Positions 1-8,822 of a DNA stretch of 64,000 bases are shown one piece after another. Where the stretch lies: NCBI RefSeq assembly GCF_026314945.1, contig NZ_CP111121.1:4340001-4404000 (forward strand), given 5' to 3'. The notes beneath the pieces were generated by a model, which was not told the DNA's origin, did not search any database, and saw only the letters and a list, made by a program, of their open reading frames with translations. The number at the start of each line of letters is the position of its first letter. The first letter of the stretch is position 1. This stretch comes from Chryseobacterium fluminis (GTDB taxonomy: Bacteria > Bacteroidota > Bacteroidia > Flavobacteriales > Weeksellaceae). Position numbers and translations under genes: made by a program.

Positions 1-796
1 TTTTCTTCTTTTCCCGATCATGATCGTCTCTTTCCATTTCCTCCATTTTTAAAATAAAGGCATTCGGAATCCCGCCTTTATCATTAGGGAAAATAAATTC
101 TTCAGAATGATAGTATACATCAGCATCGCCGACATCCATCAGCTGTGGCAGGGCAATTAACTTCCTGTCCTTGAATAGGACATACTGGTCATAACCCGGA
201 ATTCCGCAGGCTTCCCCTGAAACCCCGGCCTTTAAAGTGAATTCGACATTCTGTAGTTGATGATTGCTTTCAATGGCGAACGTTGCGTAACTTAAGCTTT
301 CGCCGGATCCTGTCTCAAAAGCAACCTCATCAACGAGTGTATTTCCTTCAATGACTTTAATGGCTGCCATATTTTGCCGGATGATGCTTTCCGGATACTG
401 CTTGTCTTTTTTATTGATCGTCTTTGTAAGACCAAACAGGAAGTCATAGCCATTTTTATTTCTGTACCCGACACAGAGATTTCCACCCCAAATATAACCC
501 TCGGAAGTTTTATCATCTTTCCGGTATGATACGCTGTACCAGTTTGCCCCTCTTTCGCCAAGTTTTAAAATCGCGGTATCCTGTTTAATAATCAGAACCT
601 GCTGATTGGTCGGCAGCGAGTCCAGGATCGGAGCGTCAACTTTTGGTGAAAGCCGTACCCTGGTGTGTTGTGTAAAAATTTTCTGGGGCTTATTTTCTTC
701 GAAATTAAAAATTCCGTTGCCATACACCATATCTTCTTCCTGTGCGGAGAAAACCTGAATGACAAATAAAAGCAAAGCCGTTACCAAAGATTTCAT
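1..796 (-). CDS. Secreted SH3-domain protein, cut by window edge
   Basis: The reading frame opens at an ATG at 796 and is still open at base 1, so about 265 residues are visible and the C-terminus is missing. The first 20 residues form a signal peptide (MKSLVTALLLF...FSAQ). Residues about 45-105 resemble a bacterial SH3 (SH3b) domain, with a TRVRLSP start and a GYIWGG turn. The visible end is rich in Glu, Asp and Lys. SH3b domains usually bind peptidoglycan or other cell-envelope ligands, so an envelope role is inferred; the exact function is unknown. It lies 20 bases downstream of prmA on the same strand and is probably cotranscribed with it. Confidence 0.7.
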   Translation of the reverse strand, partial: MKSLVTALLLFVIQVFSAQEEDMVYGNGIFNFEENKPQKIFTQHTRVRLSPKVDAPILDSLPTNQQVLIIKQDTAILKLGERGANWYSVSYRKDDKTSEGYIWGGNLCVGYRNKNGYDFLFGLTKTINKKDKQYPESIIRQNMAAIKVIEGNTLVDEVAFETGSGESLSYATFAIESNHQLQNVEFTLKAGVSGEACGIPGYDQYVLFKDRKLIALPQLMDVGDADVYYHSEEFIFPNDKGGIPNAFILKMEEMERDDHDREKKK

Positions 797-816
797 ATTA
801 ATATTTTGCAGTGTTT

Positions 817-1644
817 TTATCTTTCAAGTAATAAGCTTACCCATTCTTCCCGCTGAAGTTTCTTTTTGAGTTCAAGTCTGTTTTCTTTGCAGACTTCCAG
901 GATATCGTCTACATCAAAGAAACATAAACCTGAAAGCAACAATTTACCCCCTTCATTCAAAACAGAAACATAGGTAGGAATATCGGACATCAGAATATTT
1001 CTGTTGATGTTGGCCAGAATAATATCGTATTTTTCTTTTCCTAAATTCTCGGCGGTTCCCTGCTCTATATCCAGTTCAACGCTGTTTCTTTCAGCATTTT
1101 CCTTTGAGTTTTCTACCGACCATTCATCAATATCGATGGCTTTTGTATTGCCGGCTCCCTGCTGTTTTGCATAAATCGCCAGTACGGAAGTTCCGCATCC
1201 CATATCCAGAACTTTCTTCCCGTTAAAATCAATATCCATCATCTGCTGAATCATCAGGTGTGTCGTCGGGTGATGTCCCGTTCCAAAAGACATTTTAGGC
1301 TGAATGACGATCTCATGCATTCCCGGCACAGAATCATGAAATTCTGCGCGGATTAATACTTTGTCATCAATATTGATCGGTTCGAAATTTTTTTCCCATT
1401 CCTCATTCCAGTTGATATTAGGCATTTCCTTAAACGTATATTCTATTTTCACTTCCTGATTCCGGAAAAGCGGAAGTGATTGTAATGCTTCTTCATTAAA
1501 CAAATCTTTCTGAATATATCCTAAAATGCCCTCCAGCTCTTCCGTAAAGCTATCGAAACCTATTTCAATAAGTTCTGCCATTAATATATCACCCCACGGC
1601 TGAAGAGGAGAAATTTTGAAATCGAATTCTAAATAATTTTGCAT
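817..1644 (-). CDS. prmA: Ribosomal protein L11 methyltransferase
   Basis: This enzyme trimethylates ribosomal protein L11 using S-adenosylmethionine. The protein has 275 residues, usual for the family. It carries the PrmA substrate motif FGTGHHPTT at residues 120-128, the SAM-binding motif VLDMGCGTSVLA at 145-156 and a downstream LANINRN motif. I chose the ATG at 1644; the frame extends six codons further to a TTG at 1662, but MQNYLEFDF is the usual N-terminus. The partial SH3-protein gene follows 20 bases downstream, which suggests one transcript. Confidence 0.93.
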   Translation of the reverse strand: MQNYLEFDFKISPLQPWGDILMAELIEIGFDSFTEELEGILGYIQKDLFNEEALQSLPLFRNQEVKIEYTFKEMPNINWNEEWEKNFEPINIDDKVLIRAEFHDSVPGMHEIVIQPKMSFGTGHHPTTHLMIQQMMDIDFNGKKVLDMGCGTSVLAIYAKQQGAGNTKAIDIDEWSVENSKENAERNSVELDIEQGTAENLGKEKYDIILANINRNILMSDIPTYVSVLNEGGKLLLSGLCFFDVDDILEVCKENRLELKKKLQREEWVSLLLER

Positions 1645-1863
1645 GTGAATAATTTGTTGCAAAAATAAAACTTGTTTTTTGATTTACCGGAATATTGTTC
1701 CTTTGTTTTTAGGGTTTGGGAATTATGCATTTTTGTATAAAAAAGGATCTCCCGTCTTATTGTATTATTCAACATCGCCGTTAATAATTTAATGACTTCG
1801 GTCGTTCATCGTTTCGTTTTGCTTTTTGATACTAAATCTGTACATCACTGAAAGGATACAGAA

Positions 1864-1885
1864 ATAGCGGACCGGGGCCCGCTAT
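1864..1885 (-). terminator. Possible terminator after the SDR gene
   Basis: A GC-rich inverted repeat (ATAGCGG / CCGCTAT) lies 26 bases downstream of the short-chain dehydrogenase stop codon. It has no strong T-tract on the minus strand, so it is only a weak terminator candidate. Confidence 0.35.
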
Positions 1886-1910
1886 CATAAGTTTTTTGAA
1901 CACTAAAATA

Positions 1911-2624
1911 CTATGGATTCGTAGAAAAGATTGAACCGTTCGCGATCAGTGCTCTTCGGTTCATCTTCAGGATATCCCTTACCCATTCTGCAAAATCTTC
2001 AGGCTGAAGAACCTTATCAGGATTCCCATCGGTCAAACCTCCCTGAATAGACATATCAGAAGCAATCGTACTTGGTGTTAATGTAATCACACGGATATTC
2101 TGTTTTCTCCATTCTGCCATCATAGATTGAGACAGAGAAACGACAGCTGCCTTGGAAGCGGCATAGGCCGACATGTTTGGCCCGCCTTTCAGACCGGCTG
2201 TTGAAGCCACATTTACAATATCGCCTTCTCCTTTTGCTTTCATAAAAGGATGTACTGCTTTCGCCGCATAATATACTCCGAAAAGATTGGTTTTAATCAC
2301 CTGTTCCCAGGTTTCAGAAGGCATTTCTTCAATGCTTCCGAAATCACCGATTCCTGCATTATTAATTAAAATGTCAATACCGCCCAGCTGTTCTGCCAAC
2401 TGGTCAATCCCAGCTTTTACCTGGATCTCATTATCAACCGTGAAAACCGCGTACGCCGCATTAACACCGGTGTTTCGAATTTCTTCTACGGTCATTTTAA
2501 GATTTTCTTCATTTCTTCCCGTGATCCCAATATTTACTCCTTCATTGGCCAGTGCCAGAGCCACCGCTTTACCAAGTCCCCGTCCACCACCGGTGACGAT
2601 GGCATTCTTTCCGTTTATGTTCAT
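1911..2624 (-). CDS. Short-chain dehydrogenase, 3-oxoacyl-ACP reductase type
   Basis: This is a 237-residue classical SDR oxidoreductase, which uses NAD(P)H on a carbonyl or alcohol substrate. The cofactor motif TGGGRGLG is at residues 11-18, NNAG at 88-91, the catalytic Ser at 141 and YxxxK at Tyr154/Lys158. The length and motifs resemble FabG, but the substrate cannot be read from the sequence. The start is the ATG at 2624 (MNINGKNAIVTGG); the open frame reaches 2687 but adds 21 residues that do not resemble an SDR N-terminus. It is transcribed alone and divergently from the SDR at 2935. Confidence 0.85.
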   Translation of the reverse strand: MNINGKNAIVTGGGRGLGKAVALALANEGVNIGITGRNEENLKMTVEEIRNTGVNAAYAVFTVDNEIQVKAGIDQLAEQLGGIDILINNAGIGDFGSIEEMPSETWEQVIKTNLFGVYYAAKAVHPFMKAKGEGDIVNVASTAGLKGGPNMSAYAASKAAVVSLSQSMMAEWRKQNIRVITLTPSTIASDMSIQGGLTDGNPDKVLQPEDFAEWVRDILKMNRRALIANGSIFSTNP

Positions 2625-2934
2625 ATTGATAGAATTTTTTATTTTAAACAAATTTACGAAAGCAATATTTGTTGGGCCATGAATCATAGAAATGTTTTCA
2701 TAAATAATCCCATTCTGAATACAATTTTTTTTAACGACAGAAAAATATTTAAAAGCTTTTACTGCACAAGATACCTTGAAACAGATTGTAAAACAGGCTG
2801 TTTGAGTAATTGAATGCGGTCATTTTAAGTAAAATTGCTGATGTCATAGAATTTAGTAGGTCTATAATTTTCATTTAAAAAAACTAATGGAATGTTTCAT
2901 CAGTTTTTGTAGATTTGACCCCAATAAAAAACAA

Positions 2935-3693
2935 ATGATGTCAAAAAATGATCTAAAAGGAAAGGTCGTCCTCATTGCTGGCGGCGGTAAAAACCTTGGA
3001 GGCCTTCTCAGCAAGCGTTTTGCAGCTCAGGGCGCAAAATTAGCCATTCATTACAACAGCGAAAGCTCACGGGTTGAAAGCGAGAATACCCTATCAGAAA
3101 TTCTGGCACTGGGAGCGGAAGCATTCCTGTTTCAGGCAGATCTTACAAAAGTAGAAAACGTATCGCGATTCTTTGATGAAGCACTTGCAAAATTCGGACA
3201 CATTGATATTGCTGTTAACACCGTCGGTATGGTGCTGAAAAAGTCATTTACTGAAACTACGGAAGAGGAATATGACAAGATGTTCGGAATCAATTCTAAA
3301 TCAGCGTATTTCTTTTTGCAGGAAGCCGGAAAAAAACTGAGCGACAATGGCAGGGTATGTACGATTGTCACTTCATTACTGGCGGCTTATACCGGTTTAT
3401 ATTCCACTTATGCCGGAGCAAAAGCACCTGTCGAGCATTTTACAAGAGCAGCTTCCAAAGAATTCGGCTCCAGAGGAATTTCTGTTACAGCGGTAGCACC
3501 CGGCCCTATGGATACACCATTTTTTTACGGCCAGGAGACTTCTGACGCTGTTGCTTATCACCAATCAGCATCAGCATTGGGAGGACTTACGGACATCAAA
3601 GATATTGCCCCGTTGGTCGAGTTCCTGGTCACCGACGGATGGTGGATAACCGGACAGACTATTTTTGCCAATGGTGGTTATACCACACGGTAA
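2935..3693 (+). CDS. Short-chain dehydrogenase/reductase
   Basis: This is an SDR oxidoreductase of about 252 residues. It has a glycine-rich cofactor loop (AGGGKNLGG near residues 15-23), catalytic Ser near 147 and the pair YAGAK near 159-163. The usual NNAG is replaced by VNTVG, which is common in divergent SDRs. Two adjacent ATGs at 2935 and 2938 are possible starts; the frame is open upstream to 2887 but without SDR-like sequence. The gene is followed by a clear hairpin terminator. The substrate is unknown. Confidence 0.85.
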   Translation: MMSKNDLKGKVVLIAGGGKNLGGLLSKRFAAQGAKLAIHYNSESSRVESENTLSEILALGAEAFLFQADLTKVENVSRFFDEALAKFGHIDIAVNTVGMVLKKSFTETTEEEYDKMFGINSKSAYFFLQEAGKKLSDNGRVCTIVTSLLAAYTGLYSTYAGAKAPVEHFTRAASKEFGSRGISVTAVAPGPMDTPFFYGQETSDAVAYHQSASALGGLTDIKDIAPLVEFLVTDGWWITGQTIFANGGYTTR

Positions 3694-3701
3694 CAGCCTG
3701 A

Positions 3702-3730
3702 GAAAGACAGTTACCATGTAGCTGTCTTTC
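3702..3730 (+). terminator. Rho-independent terminator after SDR gene
   Basis: A perfect 9-bp stem (GAAAGACAG / CTGTCTTTC) with an 11-nt loop starts 8 bases after the stop codon of the SDR gene. The T-rich part lies within the second arm, so strength is moderate. Confidence 0.6.
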
Positions 3731-4051
3731 TTACAGCTTAATTATCCAAACCATAAAGTATCAATGGGTTTCTAAGCTGTTTTGATGGAGTGAAGAATTG
3801 CTTTCTTAACAATCTCGATTGATAATCGAAATTTTCGGTCATGTAAAGTCAGCTTCATTTTCCGTTCGAAACCGAATATGAATTGATCAGTGCAGAAACA
3901 GGAATAAGATGAAGCAGGTATCACCAGCGGTTTATGTGTAACCATAGACACTTCTGCTTATGAAGTCTAATCAGGATCCAGTAATTTTAAAAGCAGGATA
4001 CGGCCAGCGACAAAGTTTGTAGCGGATTCAGCGTTTATATGTATCACACCA
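3731..4051. other. Intergenic stretch without recognised features
   Basis: These 321 bases contain no open frame that looks coding, no tRNA and no clear -33/-7 promoter pair. The promoter of the channel gene at 4052 is presumably here. Confidence 0.4.
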
Positions 4052-4729
4052 ATGAGTAAAATAGCATCATTTTTTGAGAGTAAGAAGTATGAATTATTGC
4101 TTTTTGCCTTACTTCAGCATCTCTATACGGGTATTTTTATCCGTGACCTGGATTTCTATACGCGGGTGGTATGGCCGCTCAATATGTTAATATTAGGATT
4201 GGGAAGCATTTTTATATTTAAAGGTAAATACAGTTGGAGGCATAGATTCAGGAATTTACATTTTGTGCTGGTATTGCTGTTGCCTGTCGGTATTCCTTTT
4301 TTTAGGGATATACACTGGTACTTCATGTTTCTGAATATCAATTATATTGTATTTTTTGCATTTATGTTTCTGGAACTGTTGCGGTTTTTACTGAAGCCCG
4401 GATATATCAACAGTGATATTATTTCAGCTTCTGCCTGTGGCTATTTTTTATTGATTGAAATTTCAGTATTCCTGTTACAGGCCTTTGAATATAATAATTT
4501 TGGCGCTTTTAAAGGTATTGATGTAAGCTCCTCGGCGGGTATTTTTACGGATCTGGTTTATTTCTGCTCGATCACCTTTACGAGTATCGGATTCGGAGAT
4601 ATTACTCCCAATACGCATGTTACAAAACTCATCACGGCCTTTATCGGAACTGCGGGTCAGTTTTACACCGTTGTATTGGTGGGAATTCTGATCAGCAAAT
4701 TTTCGTCCAATACTGATTCCTCACGATGA
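4052..4729 (+). CDS. Potassium-channel-like membrane protein
   Basis: The 225-residue protein is very hydrophobic, with about six membrane segments and one pore region before the last. The selectivity-filter-like motif is TSIGFGD at residues 177-183, followed by ITP. This matches the two-helix ion channel fold (Ion_trans_2), whose canonical filter is TVGYGD or TIGFGD. No C-terminal RCK or cyclic-nucleotide domain is present; the protein ends about 12 residues after the last helix. It probably conducts K+ across the inner membrane. The gene stands alone with long flanking spacers. Confidence 0.8.
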   Translation: MSKIASFFESKKYELLLFALLQHLYTGIFIRDLDFYTRVVWPLNMLILGLGSIFIFKGKYSWRHRFRNLHFVLVLLLPVGIPFFRDIHWYFMFLNINYIVFFAFMFLELLRFLLKPGYINSDIISASACGYFLLIEISVFLLQAFEYNNFGAFKGIDVSSSAGIFTDLVYFCSITFTSIGFGDITPNTHVTKLITAFIGTAGQFYTVVLVGILISKFSSNTDSSR

Positions 4730-4998
4730 ATGTCGGTCAGCATACCGCAAAAGCTGTTGATTAAGGTTAATACATGGAAAATTATTACACCTGATTGTCA
4801 AATAAAGTCTGTTATACCCCAAAACAGAAAGGAACGGGTGTTTTCAAATAGACCGCTTAACGAATTATTGAATAATGATAACGGCAGATAATCATTAAGC
4901 TACGCTTAAACAAATAAAAAAAATGGATGATCAGAAGAATATAAAAAAGAAAGATATTCTGCCTGTCAATACGATAATTATATAATAAAAAAACAAAA

Positions 4999-5739
4999 AT
5001 GATGAGTATAGAATCAGTAAGAAAATGGTATCCTAAAGCTTTAACGTCCGTTGATACCGTCAACCGGCTCCTGGATACGATTGAAAAGCACCTGGGATTA
5101 AAGCCGAATCAGCTGATGCATGCAGACAGCATGTGTTGTGATGATGTTAATGCCATACAATATCCGCCGAGAGCTCACGAAATGCTGGGTCCTTTTCATT
5201 TGGGAGGACTGAACGGTTTTCCGTTTGCCGGACTTACAGGAATGGGAGCTTTTGCCCATCATGTTCCTGAAGAAGGGGCGGTCATCATCTTTTATGCTCC
5301 ACATATCGGCATTACGAAAGAGGGGGAGATCGGGGAGATCAGCAGAATAGGGCAGAGCAGTAATTCTGCCTGTTGCGGCGCAGCAAAAGGAGCACTCGGG
5401 AAATTGATGGCAGGAAAAATTATTGAAGGAAATATCACCTCCCTCGATTTTCAGATGAATACGATCGAACAGATCTTCCTTCATCAACAGGAGAGAATTC
5501 TGAATGCAGAAAATAAGATTTACGAGGCGACGGAGATCATGTATGAAGCGATAGACGAGCGCATTGAAGTACTGGTACGGGAGACCAGTTATCCATGTAA
5601 ATACGTGATTCTTGTGGGAGGTATTTTTATTAATGGAGATCAGGATATGGGATCTTTCTGCCAATATAAAAAATTTGAATATATCGATCTTGAGACCAAA
5701 AAGAGAAAAAGTTTAATGGACGAATATTTTATGCATTGA
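4999..5739 (+). CDS. LCIB-type (theta-class) carbonic anhydrase homologue
   Basis: The 246-residue protein matches what I know of the limiting-CO2-inducible B (LCIB) family, a zinc carbonic anhydrase fold related to beta-CAs. Diagnostic segments are the Cys-Cys-Asp-Asp motif at residues 46-49, the conserved FPFAGLTGMGAFAHHVP stretch at 74-90, PHIGI at 101-105 and SACCGA at 123-128. By analogy one Cys of the first motif, His102 and one Cys of the last would bind zinc, and an Asp would complete the active site. It would interconvert CO2 and bicarbonate in the cytoplasm. The ATG at 5002 is an equally good start. It forms a single-gene unit. Confidence 0.72.
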   Translation: MMSIESVRKWYPKALTSVDTVNRLLDTIEKHLGLKPNQLMHADSMCCDDVNAIQYPPRAHEMLGPFHLGGLNGFPFAGLTGMGAFAHHVPEEGAVIIFYAPHIGITKEGEIGEISRIGQSSNSACCGAAKGALGKLMAGKIIEGNITSLDFQMNTIEQIFLHQQERILNAENKIYEATEIMYEAIDERIEVLVRETSYPCKYVILVGGIFINGDQDMGSFCQYKKFEYIDLETKKRKSLMDEYFMH

Positions 5740-5771
5740 GATTCCCTGGTTCTGATGTAGGATAAATGATG

Positions 5772-5799
5772 GACCGTCTTACAATCACTTAAGATGGTC
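5772..5799 (+). terminator. Hairpin after the carbonic anhydrase gene
   Basis: A 10-bp stem (GACCGTCTTA / TAAGATGGTC, one G-T pair) with an 8-nt loop lies 32 bases after the stop codon. The following tract is only TTTCC, so it is a moderate candidate. Confidence 0.45.
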
Positions 5800-5953
5800 T
5801 TTCCATATCTTTATCGGTCCGCGATCTGAATGTAAAATAATTCGAGGAATCATTTTTTGAAATTTTTCCGATTCATTCCTGAAATGTCTGAAAAATGTCT
5901 GAATAAATATAGTATTTTGATCTTCTTTTAACGGACAAAAATTAATTGAAAAC

Positions 5954-5981
5954 AAAAAAAGCCCCTGAAACAGAGGCTTTT
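5954..5981 (-). terminator. Terminator of the first tRNA-Arg/tRNA-Pro unit
   Basis: Read on the minus strand, an 8-bp stem (AGCCTCTG / CAGGGGCT with a G-T pair) is followed directly by seven T residues, 9-12 bases beyond the 3' end of tRNA-Arg. This is a typical rho-independent terminator. Confidence 0.7.
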
Positions 5982-5989
5982 AATTAAAG

Positions 5990-6063
5990 TGAGCGCGAAA
6001 GGATTCGAACCTTTGACCGTCTGCTTAGAAGGCAGATGCTCTATCCAGCTGAGCTACGCACCC
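5990..6063 (-). tRNA. tRNA-Arg (TCT), first copy
   Basis: A complete 74-nt cloverleaf reads on the minus strand from GGGTGCG, with anticodon TCT in the loop CTTCTAA, T-arm GGTTCGAATCC and discriminator A. The CCA end is not encoded. It is identical to the copy at 8612-8685. Confidence 0.95.
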
Positions 6064-6078
6064 TAAAGGCTTTTATTG

Positions 6079-6153
6079 TCGGGGCGGCAGGATTCGAACC
6101 TGCGACCTCCTGGTCCCAAACCAGGCGCGATGACCGGACTACGCTACGCCCCG
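6079..6153 (-). tRNA. tRNA-Pro (TGG), first copy
   Basis: A complete cloverleaf reads on the minus strand from CGGGGCG, with anticodon TGG in the loop TTTGGGA, T-arm GGTTCGAATCC and matching acceptor strand. It precedes tRNA-Arg by 15 bases in the same transcript. It is identical to the copy at 8732-8806. Confidence 0.95.
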
Positions 6154-6567
6154 ATGGAGGTCATCTTTTAACAAGAATTACCTTGTTTTTTGTGGTTGCA
6201 AATATATAAGCTTTTTTTGAATTATAAAAATAAAATACGGAATAATTTTAATTAATATTTCAGGATAATTTTCTGCCGATTTTACATCGCTAATAACCAT
6301 AAAGTTATGGGGAATTATTTAATTGGTAAGAATGAAATTTTATTCATATTTTGTTTGTTGATGAGGATTTCAGGGATTTTGATTGTTTTAAATTGAAGAT
6401 AATTACATTGATAACGTTAATTGATGAAAGAGATGGGATATGCAATTTATTGTCTATCTTTCCTATTATTTTGTAATTATTCCAATTATGCGGTAGTTGA
6501 TAATTTTAATTGGTCTGAAAAATTGGGAAGTGAATAAATTAATTAAATTTATCATAATATATATATT
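6154..6567. other. AT-rich intergenic stretch left of the IS
   Basis: These 414 bases separate the tRNA pair from the insertion sequence. They are very AT-rich with no coding-looking frame. The tRNA promoter should lie at the left edge. The last three bases (ATT, 6565-6567) are the apparent target duplication of the IS. Confidence 0.4.
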
Positions 6568-7495
6568 GAACTCATCTCGACTTTTTCATCATCTTTTTAC
6601 AGGCAATAACAATAAAAGCTAAATAATTAAATCCTATCCAGCTGGTAATGGTGGTATCAAACCTGTTGAGCACCGATCTGAAACTATCCAGCCAGGCATT
6701 TGTTCTTTCTATGGCGTATCGCTCTTTGTATAGTTGATGATCAAAATAATGGTCATTATCTGTATTAGAGTTTCTTTTATTATGAGCAATATTGGCTATT
6801 ATCCCCAATTCTGACGCTCTTAAACGTAGATTCTCCGCATCAAATCCGGCATCAAAATTCACAAAAAGACCATCCAATGAGATACCCGACTCCTGTAAAA
6901 AATTGGTCATTTCTGTAAAATGTTTTTCAATATTAAACAAATCGTTATGATTTCCACACACAGGGATCGACATGGCCAGTGGCAAGCCATTTCGATCCGA
7001 CAAATAAAGGGCATTAGTTGTTTTACGCTTTTTCCTACCCTGATATCCAACGGCTTCACCTCCCCTTAACGCCGGAGTGTGGCTGCCGTCTACATCTGCG
7101 CTGGACAAATCGATCATTGATTTATTGTTTTGTAAAATACCACTCCAGCAGGCTCTCCATATTCCGGCTTTACACCATTGACGGTAGTAGCCGAAAACTG
7201 TCTTATAATGTAGAACTTCTTTACTGAACAATTGTAAAACAGGTAAAAGATACCATTGAATGCCTGTTTTAAGTTTATATAAAATACAGTTAATAATCTC
7301 ACAAATAGGTGCTTTTGATTTGAAACCTCTTTTTCCAATTGGAATATAAGGTGCAATTTCTAATTCTATTGTATCTTTGCTTAGTACTTGGTACAAGGGA
7401 TAGGATTTTTTTTTGTTTAGCGGCACTAATTTCCTAATCCCTTTTTTTATAGCAAACAACTAATCTATTTTTTTTTAATAAGTCAAGATCACTTC
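6568..7495 (-). mobile_element. IS5-family insertion sequence, copy 1 (928 bp)
   Basis: The element is bounded by imperfect 16-bp inverted repeats, GAAGTGATCTTGACTT at the transposase-upstream end (7480-7495) and GAACTCATCTCGACTT at the other end (6568-6583), matching at 13 of 16 positions. It is flanked by the apparent 3-bp target duplication ATT (6565-6567 and 7496-7498). Boundaries were fixed by comparison with the second copy at 21415-22341, which has the same ends and different flanks. The two copies differ by one substitution and one base in an A-tract, so both insertions are recent. Confidence 0.88.
6572..7396 (-). CDS. IS5-family DDE transposase, copy 1
   Basis: This transposase cuts and joins the ends of its IS. 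The 274-residue protein has the DDE elements SADVDGSH near residue 100, NFDAGFD near 185 and the IS5 signature YKERYAIERTNAW, followed by SFR. No ATG occurs near the N-terminus. I placed the start at the TTG at 7396 (then YQVLSKD) because that start gives identical proteins in both copies. In this copy the frame is also open further upstream to a TTG at 7459, giving 295 residues, owing to a 9-A tract that is 8 A in copy 2. Confidence 0.85.
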   Translation of the reverse strand: MYQVLSKDTIELEIAPYIPIGKRGFKSKAPICEIINCILYKLKTGIQWYLLPVLQLFSKEVLHYKTVFGYYRQWCKAGIWRACWSGILQNNKSMIDLSSADVDGSHTPALRGGEAVGYQGRKKRKTTNALYLSDRNGLPLAMSIPVCGNHNDLFNIEKHFTEMTNFLQESGISLDGLFVNFDAGFDAENLRLRASELGIIANIAHNKRNSNTDNDHYFDHQLYKERYAIERTNAWLDSFRSVLNRFDTTITSWIGFNYLAFIVIACKKMMKKSR

Positions 7496-7503
7496 ATTCA
7501 AAG

Positions 7504-8325
7504 ATGATTAGAAATATAAAAAACTATTTGCTTTTATTTGTTATCTTATCATGCAATCTTTTAGGGCAAAAATCAAGCTTTATATATGAGTTAAAATATA
7601 AGCCCCATACTGACAGCATAAGACTTGACACCATTACGTATTACCTGGATACAGATAAACACGTATCATTATTTCGTTCTGTAATGTTTCGAAAATCAGA
7701 TTCATTAGCGGCTAAAAGAGGATACCCTGATGGGTTTGATACAGAATTTAATAATAAGCAACTCTATGTAAAAAAGGATACTAAAGAAAATACTGTTTTA
7801 AAGTATGTTTTCATTCCTATAGCATATTCAACCTTTGCCATAAAAATGAATGAAAAGCTTGATTGGAAAATATTACCAGAAAAACAAACAATTGGAAAAT
7901 ATTTTTGTCAAAAGGCGGAAGGATCTTATGGCGGGAGGATCTGGAATGCATGGTTTACCTCCGAAGTTCCAATTTCTGACGGGCCGTATATTTTTAATGG
8001 TCTACCTGGATTAATAATAAAGATAACAGATGATAAAGGAGATTATGATTTTGAATTGGTGCAAATCAAAGATTTCGAATGGAAAGAATTATATCCGGCA
8101 AAATATAAAAAGTTGATTTCTTGGGAGGATTTCCAAAAAATACAGACGGATTTTTATAACAGTCCTTTATCTACGCTTAAAAAAGGAGATGTTTTAAATG
8201 AAGATGCTTCCGGGACTCTTTCCGAAGCAAATCACAGAGACATGATAAAGTCTATCAGAAAAAATATTAGAAGTAAAAATAATCCAATAGAGCTAAATTA
8301 TAAAGTAGATTTTAAAACTAATTAA
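7504..8325 (+). CDS. GLPGLI family secreted protein
   Basis: The 273-residue protein belongs to the Bacteroidota-specific GLPGLI family (TIGR01200), of unknown function. The name motif GLPGLI is at residues 166-171, preceded by the family's GGRIWNAWFTSEVP region. The first about 20 residues form a signal sequence with LSC at 15-17 that could be a lipobox. The ATG lies 9 bases beyond the IS end, so its native promoter may have been displaced and expression may now depend on the IS. A relative with GLSGLI is at 54750-55562. Confidence 0.85.
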   Translation: MIRNIKNYLLLFVILSCNLLGQKSSFIYELKYKPHTDSIRLDTITYYLDTDKHVSLFRSVMFRKSDSLAAKRGYPDGFDTEFNNKQLYVKKDTKENTVLKYVFIPIAYSTFAIKMNEKLDWKILPEKQTIGKYFCQKAEGSYGGRIWNAWFTSEVPISDGPYIFNGLPGLIIKITDDKGDYDFELVQIKDFEWKELYPAKYKKLISWEDFQKIQTDFYNSPLSTLKKGDVLNEDASGTLSEANHRDMIKSIRKNIRSKNNPIELNYKVDFKTN

Positions 8326-8574
8326 TACTGGAATTTTTATTTGCATATCCACCTTCCTGTTGTTTAGGTTTTGGTGATACCCCTCTTTTTTGAGATCAAT
8401 TTTTTTGTGACTTGTAGCAGAAAACCAGTTTTGGAATTTTAGAGATTTCATAAAAGTAAATTTTACTTGATGTCTCGTTGAAAGGGTAGGAGAGTTTAAA
8501 TTTTATTAAGATAATTTTAGATTCTTTTTACTACTATTTACCAAAATTCCTAACCCTAGTCAGAGCCTTAGCAA

Positions 8575-8608
8575 AAACAAAAAACCTCACAACAGAGTTG
8601 CAAGGTTT
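8575..8608 (-). terminator. Terminator of the second tRNA unit
   Basis: On the minus strand an imperfect stem (AAACCTTGCAAC / GTTGTGAGGTTT, two mismatches) is followed by a T-rich tract just past the 3' end of tRNA-Arg copy 2. Confidence 0.55.
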
Positions 8609-8611
8609 ATG

Positions 8612-8685
8612 TGAGCGCGAAAGGATTCGAACCTTTGACCGTCTGCTTAGAAGGCAGATGCTCTATCCAGCTGAGCTACGCACCC
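8612..8685 (-). tRNA. tRNA-Arg (TCT), second copy
   Basis: This 74-nt tRNA gene is identical in sequence to 5990-6063, with anticodon TCT. It is the last gene of a three-tRNA unit Ser-Pro-Arg. The spacer to tRNA-Pro differs from that in the first pair. Confidence 0.95.
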
Positions 8686-8731
8686 ATTGGGTTGATTCTC
8701 GCTTAGTCAGTTAAAATAAGCGCGTTAAATG

Positions 8732-8806
8732 TCGGGGCGGCAGGATTCGAACCTGCGACCTCCTGGTCCCAAACCAGGCGCGATGACCGGACTACGCTAC
8801 GCCCCG
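8732..8806 (-). tRNA. tRNA-Pro (TGG), second copy
   Basis: Identical to 6079-6153, with anticodon TGG in a complete cloverleaf. It lies between tRNA-Ser and tRNA-Arg. Spurious plus-strand frames run through this tRNA and were ignored. Confidence 0.95.
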
Positions 8807-8822
8807 AAAAGATATATAAAAG

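Noticed and set aside
2287..2682. 131-codon plus-strand frame
   Set aside because: It lies entirely antisense to the well-supported short-chain dehydrogenase gene at 1911-2624.
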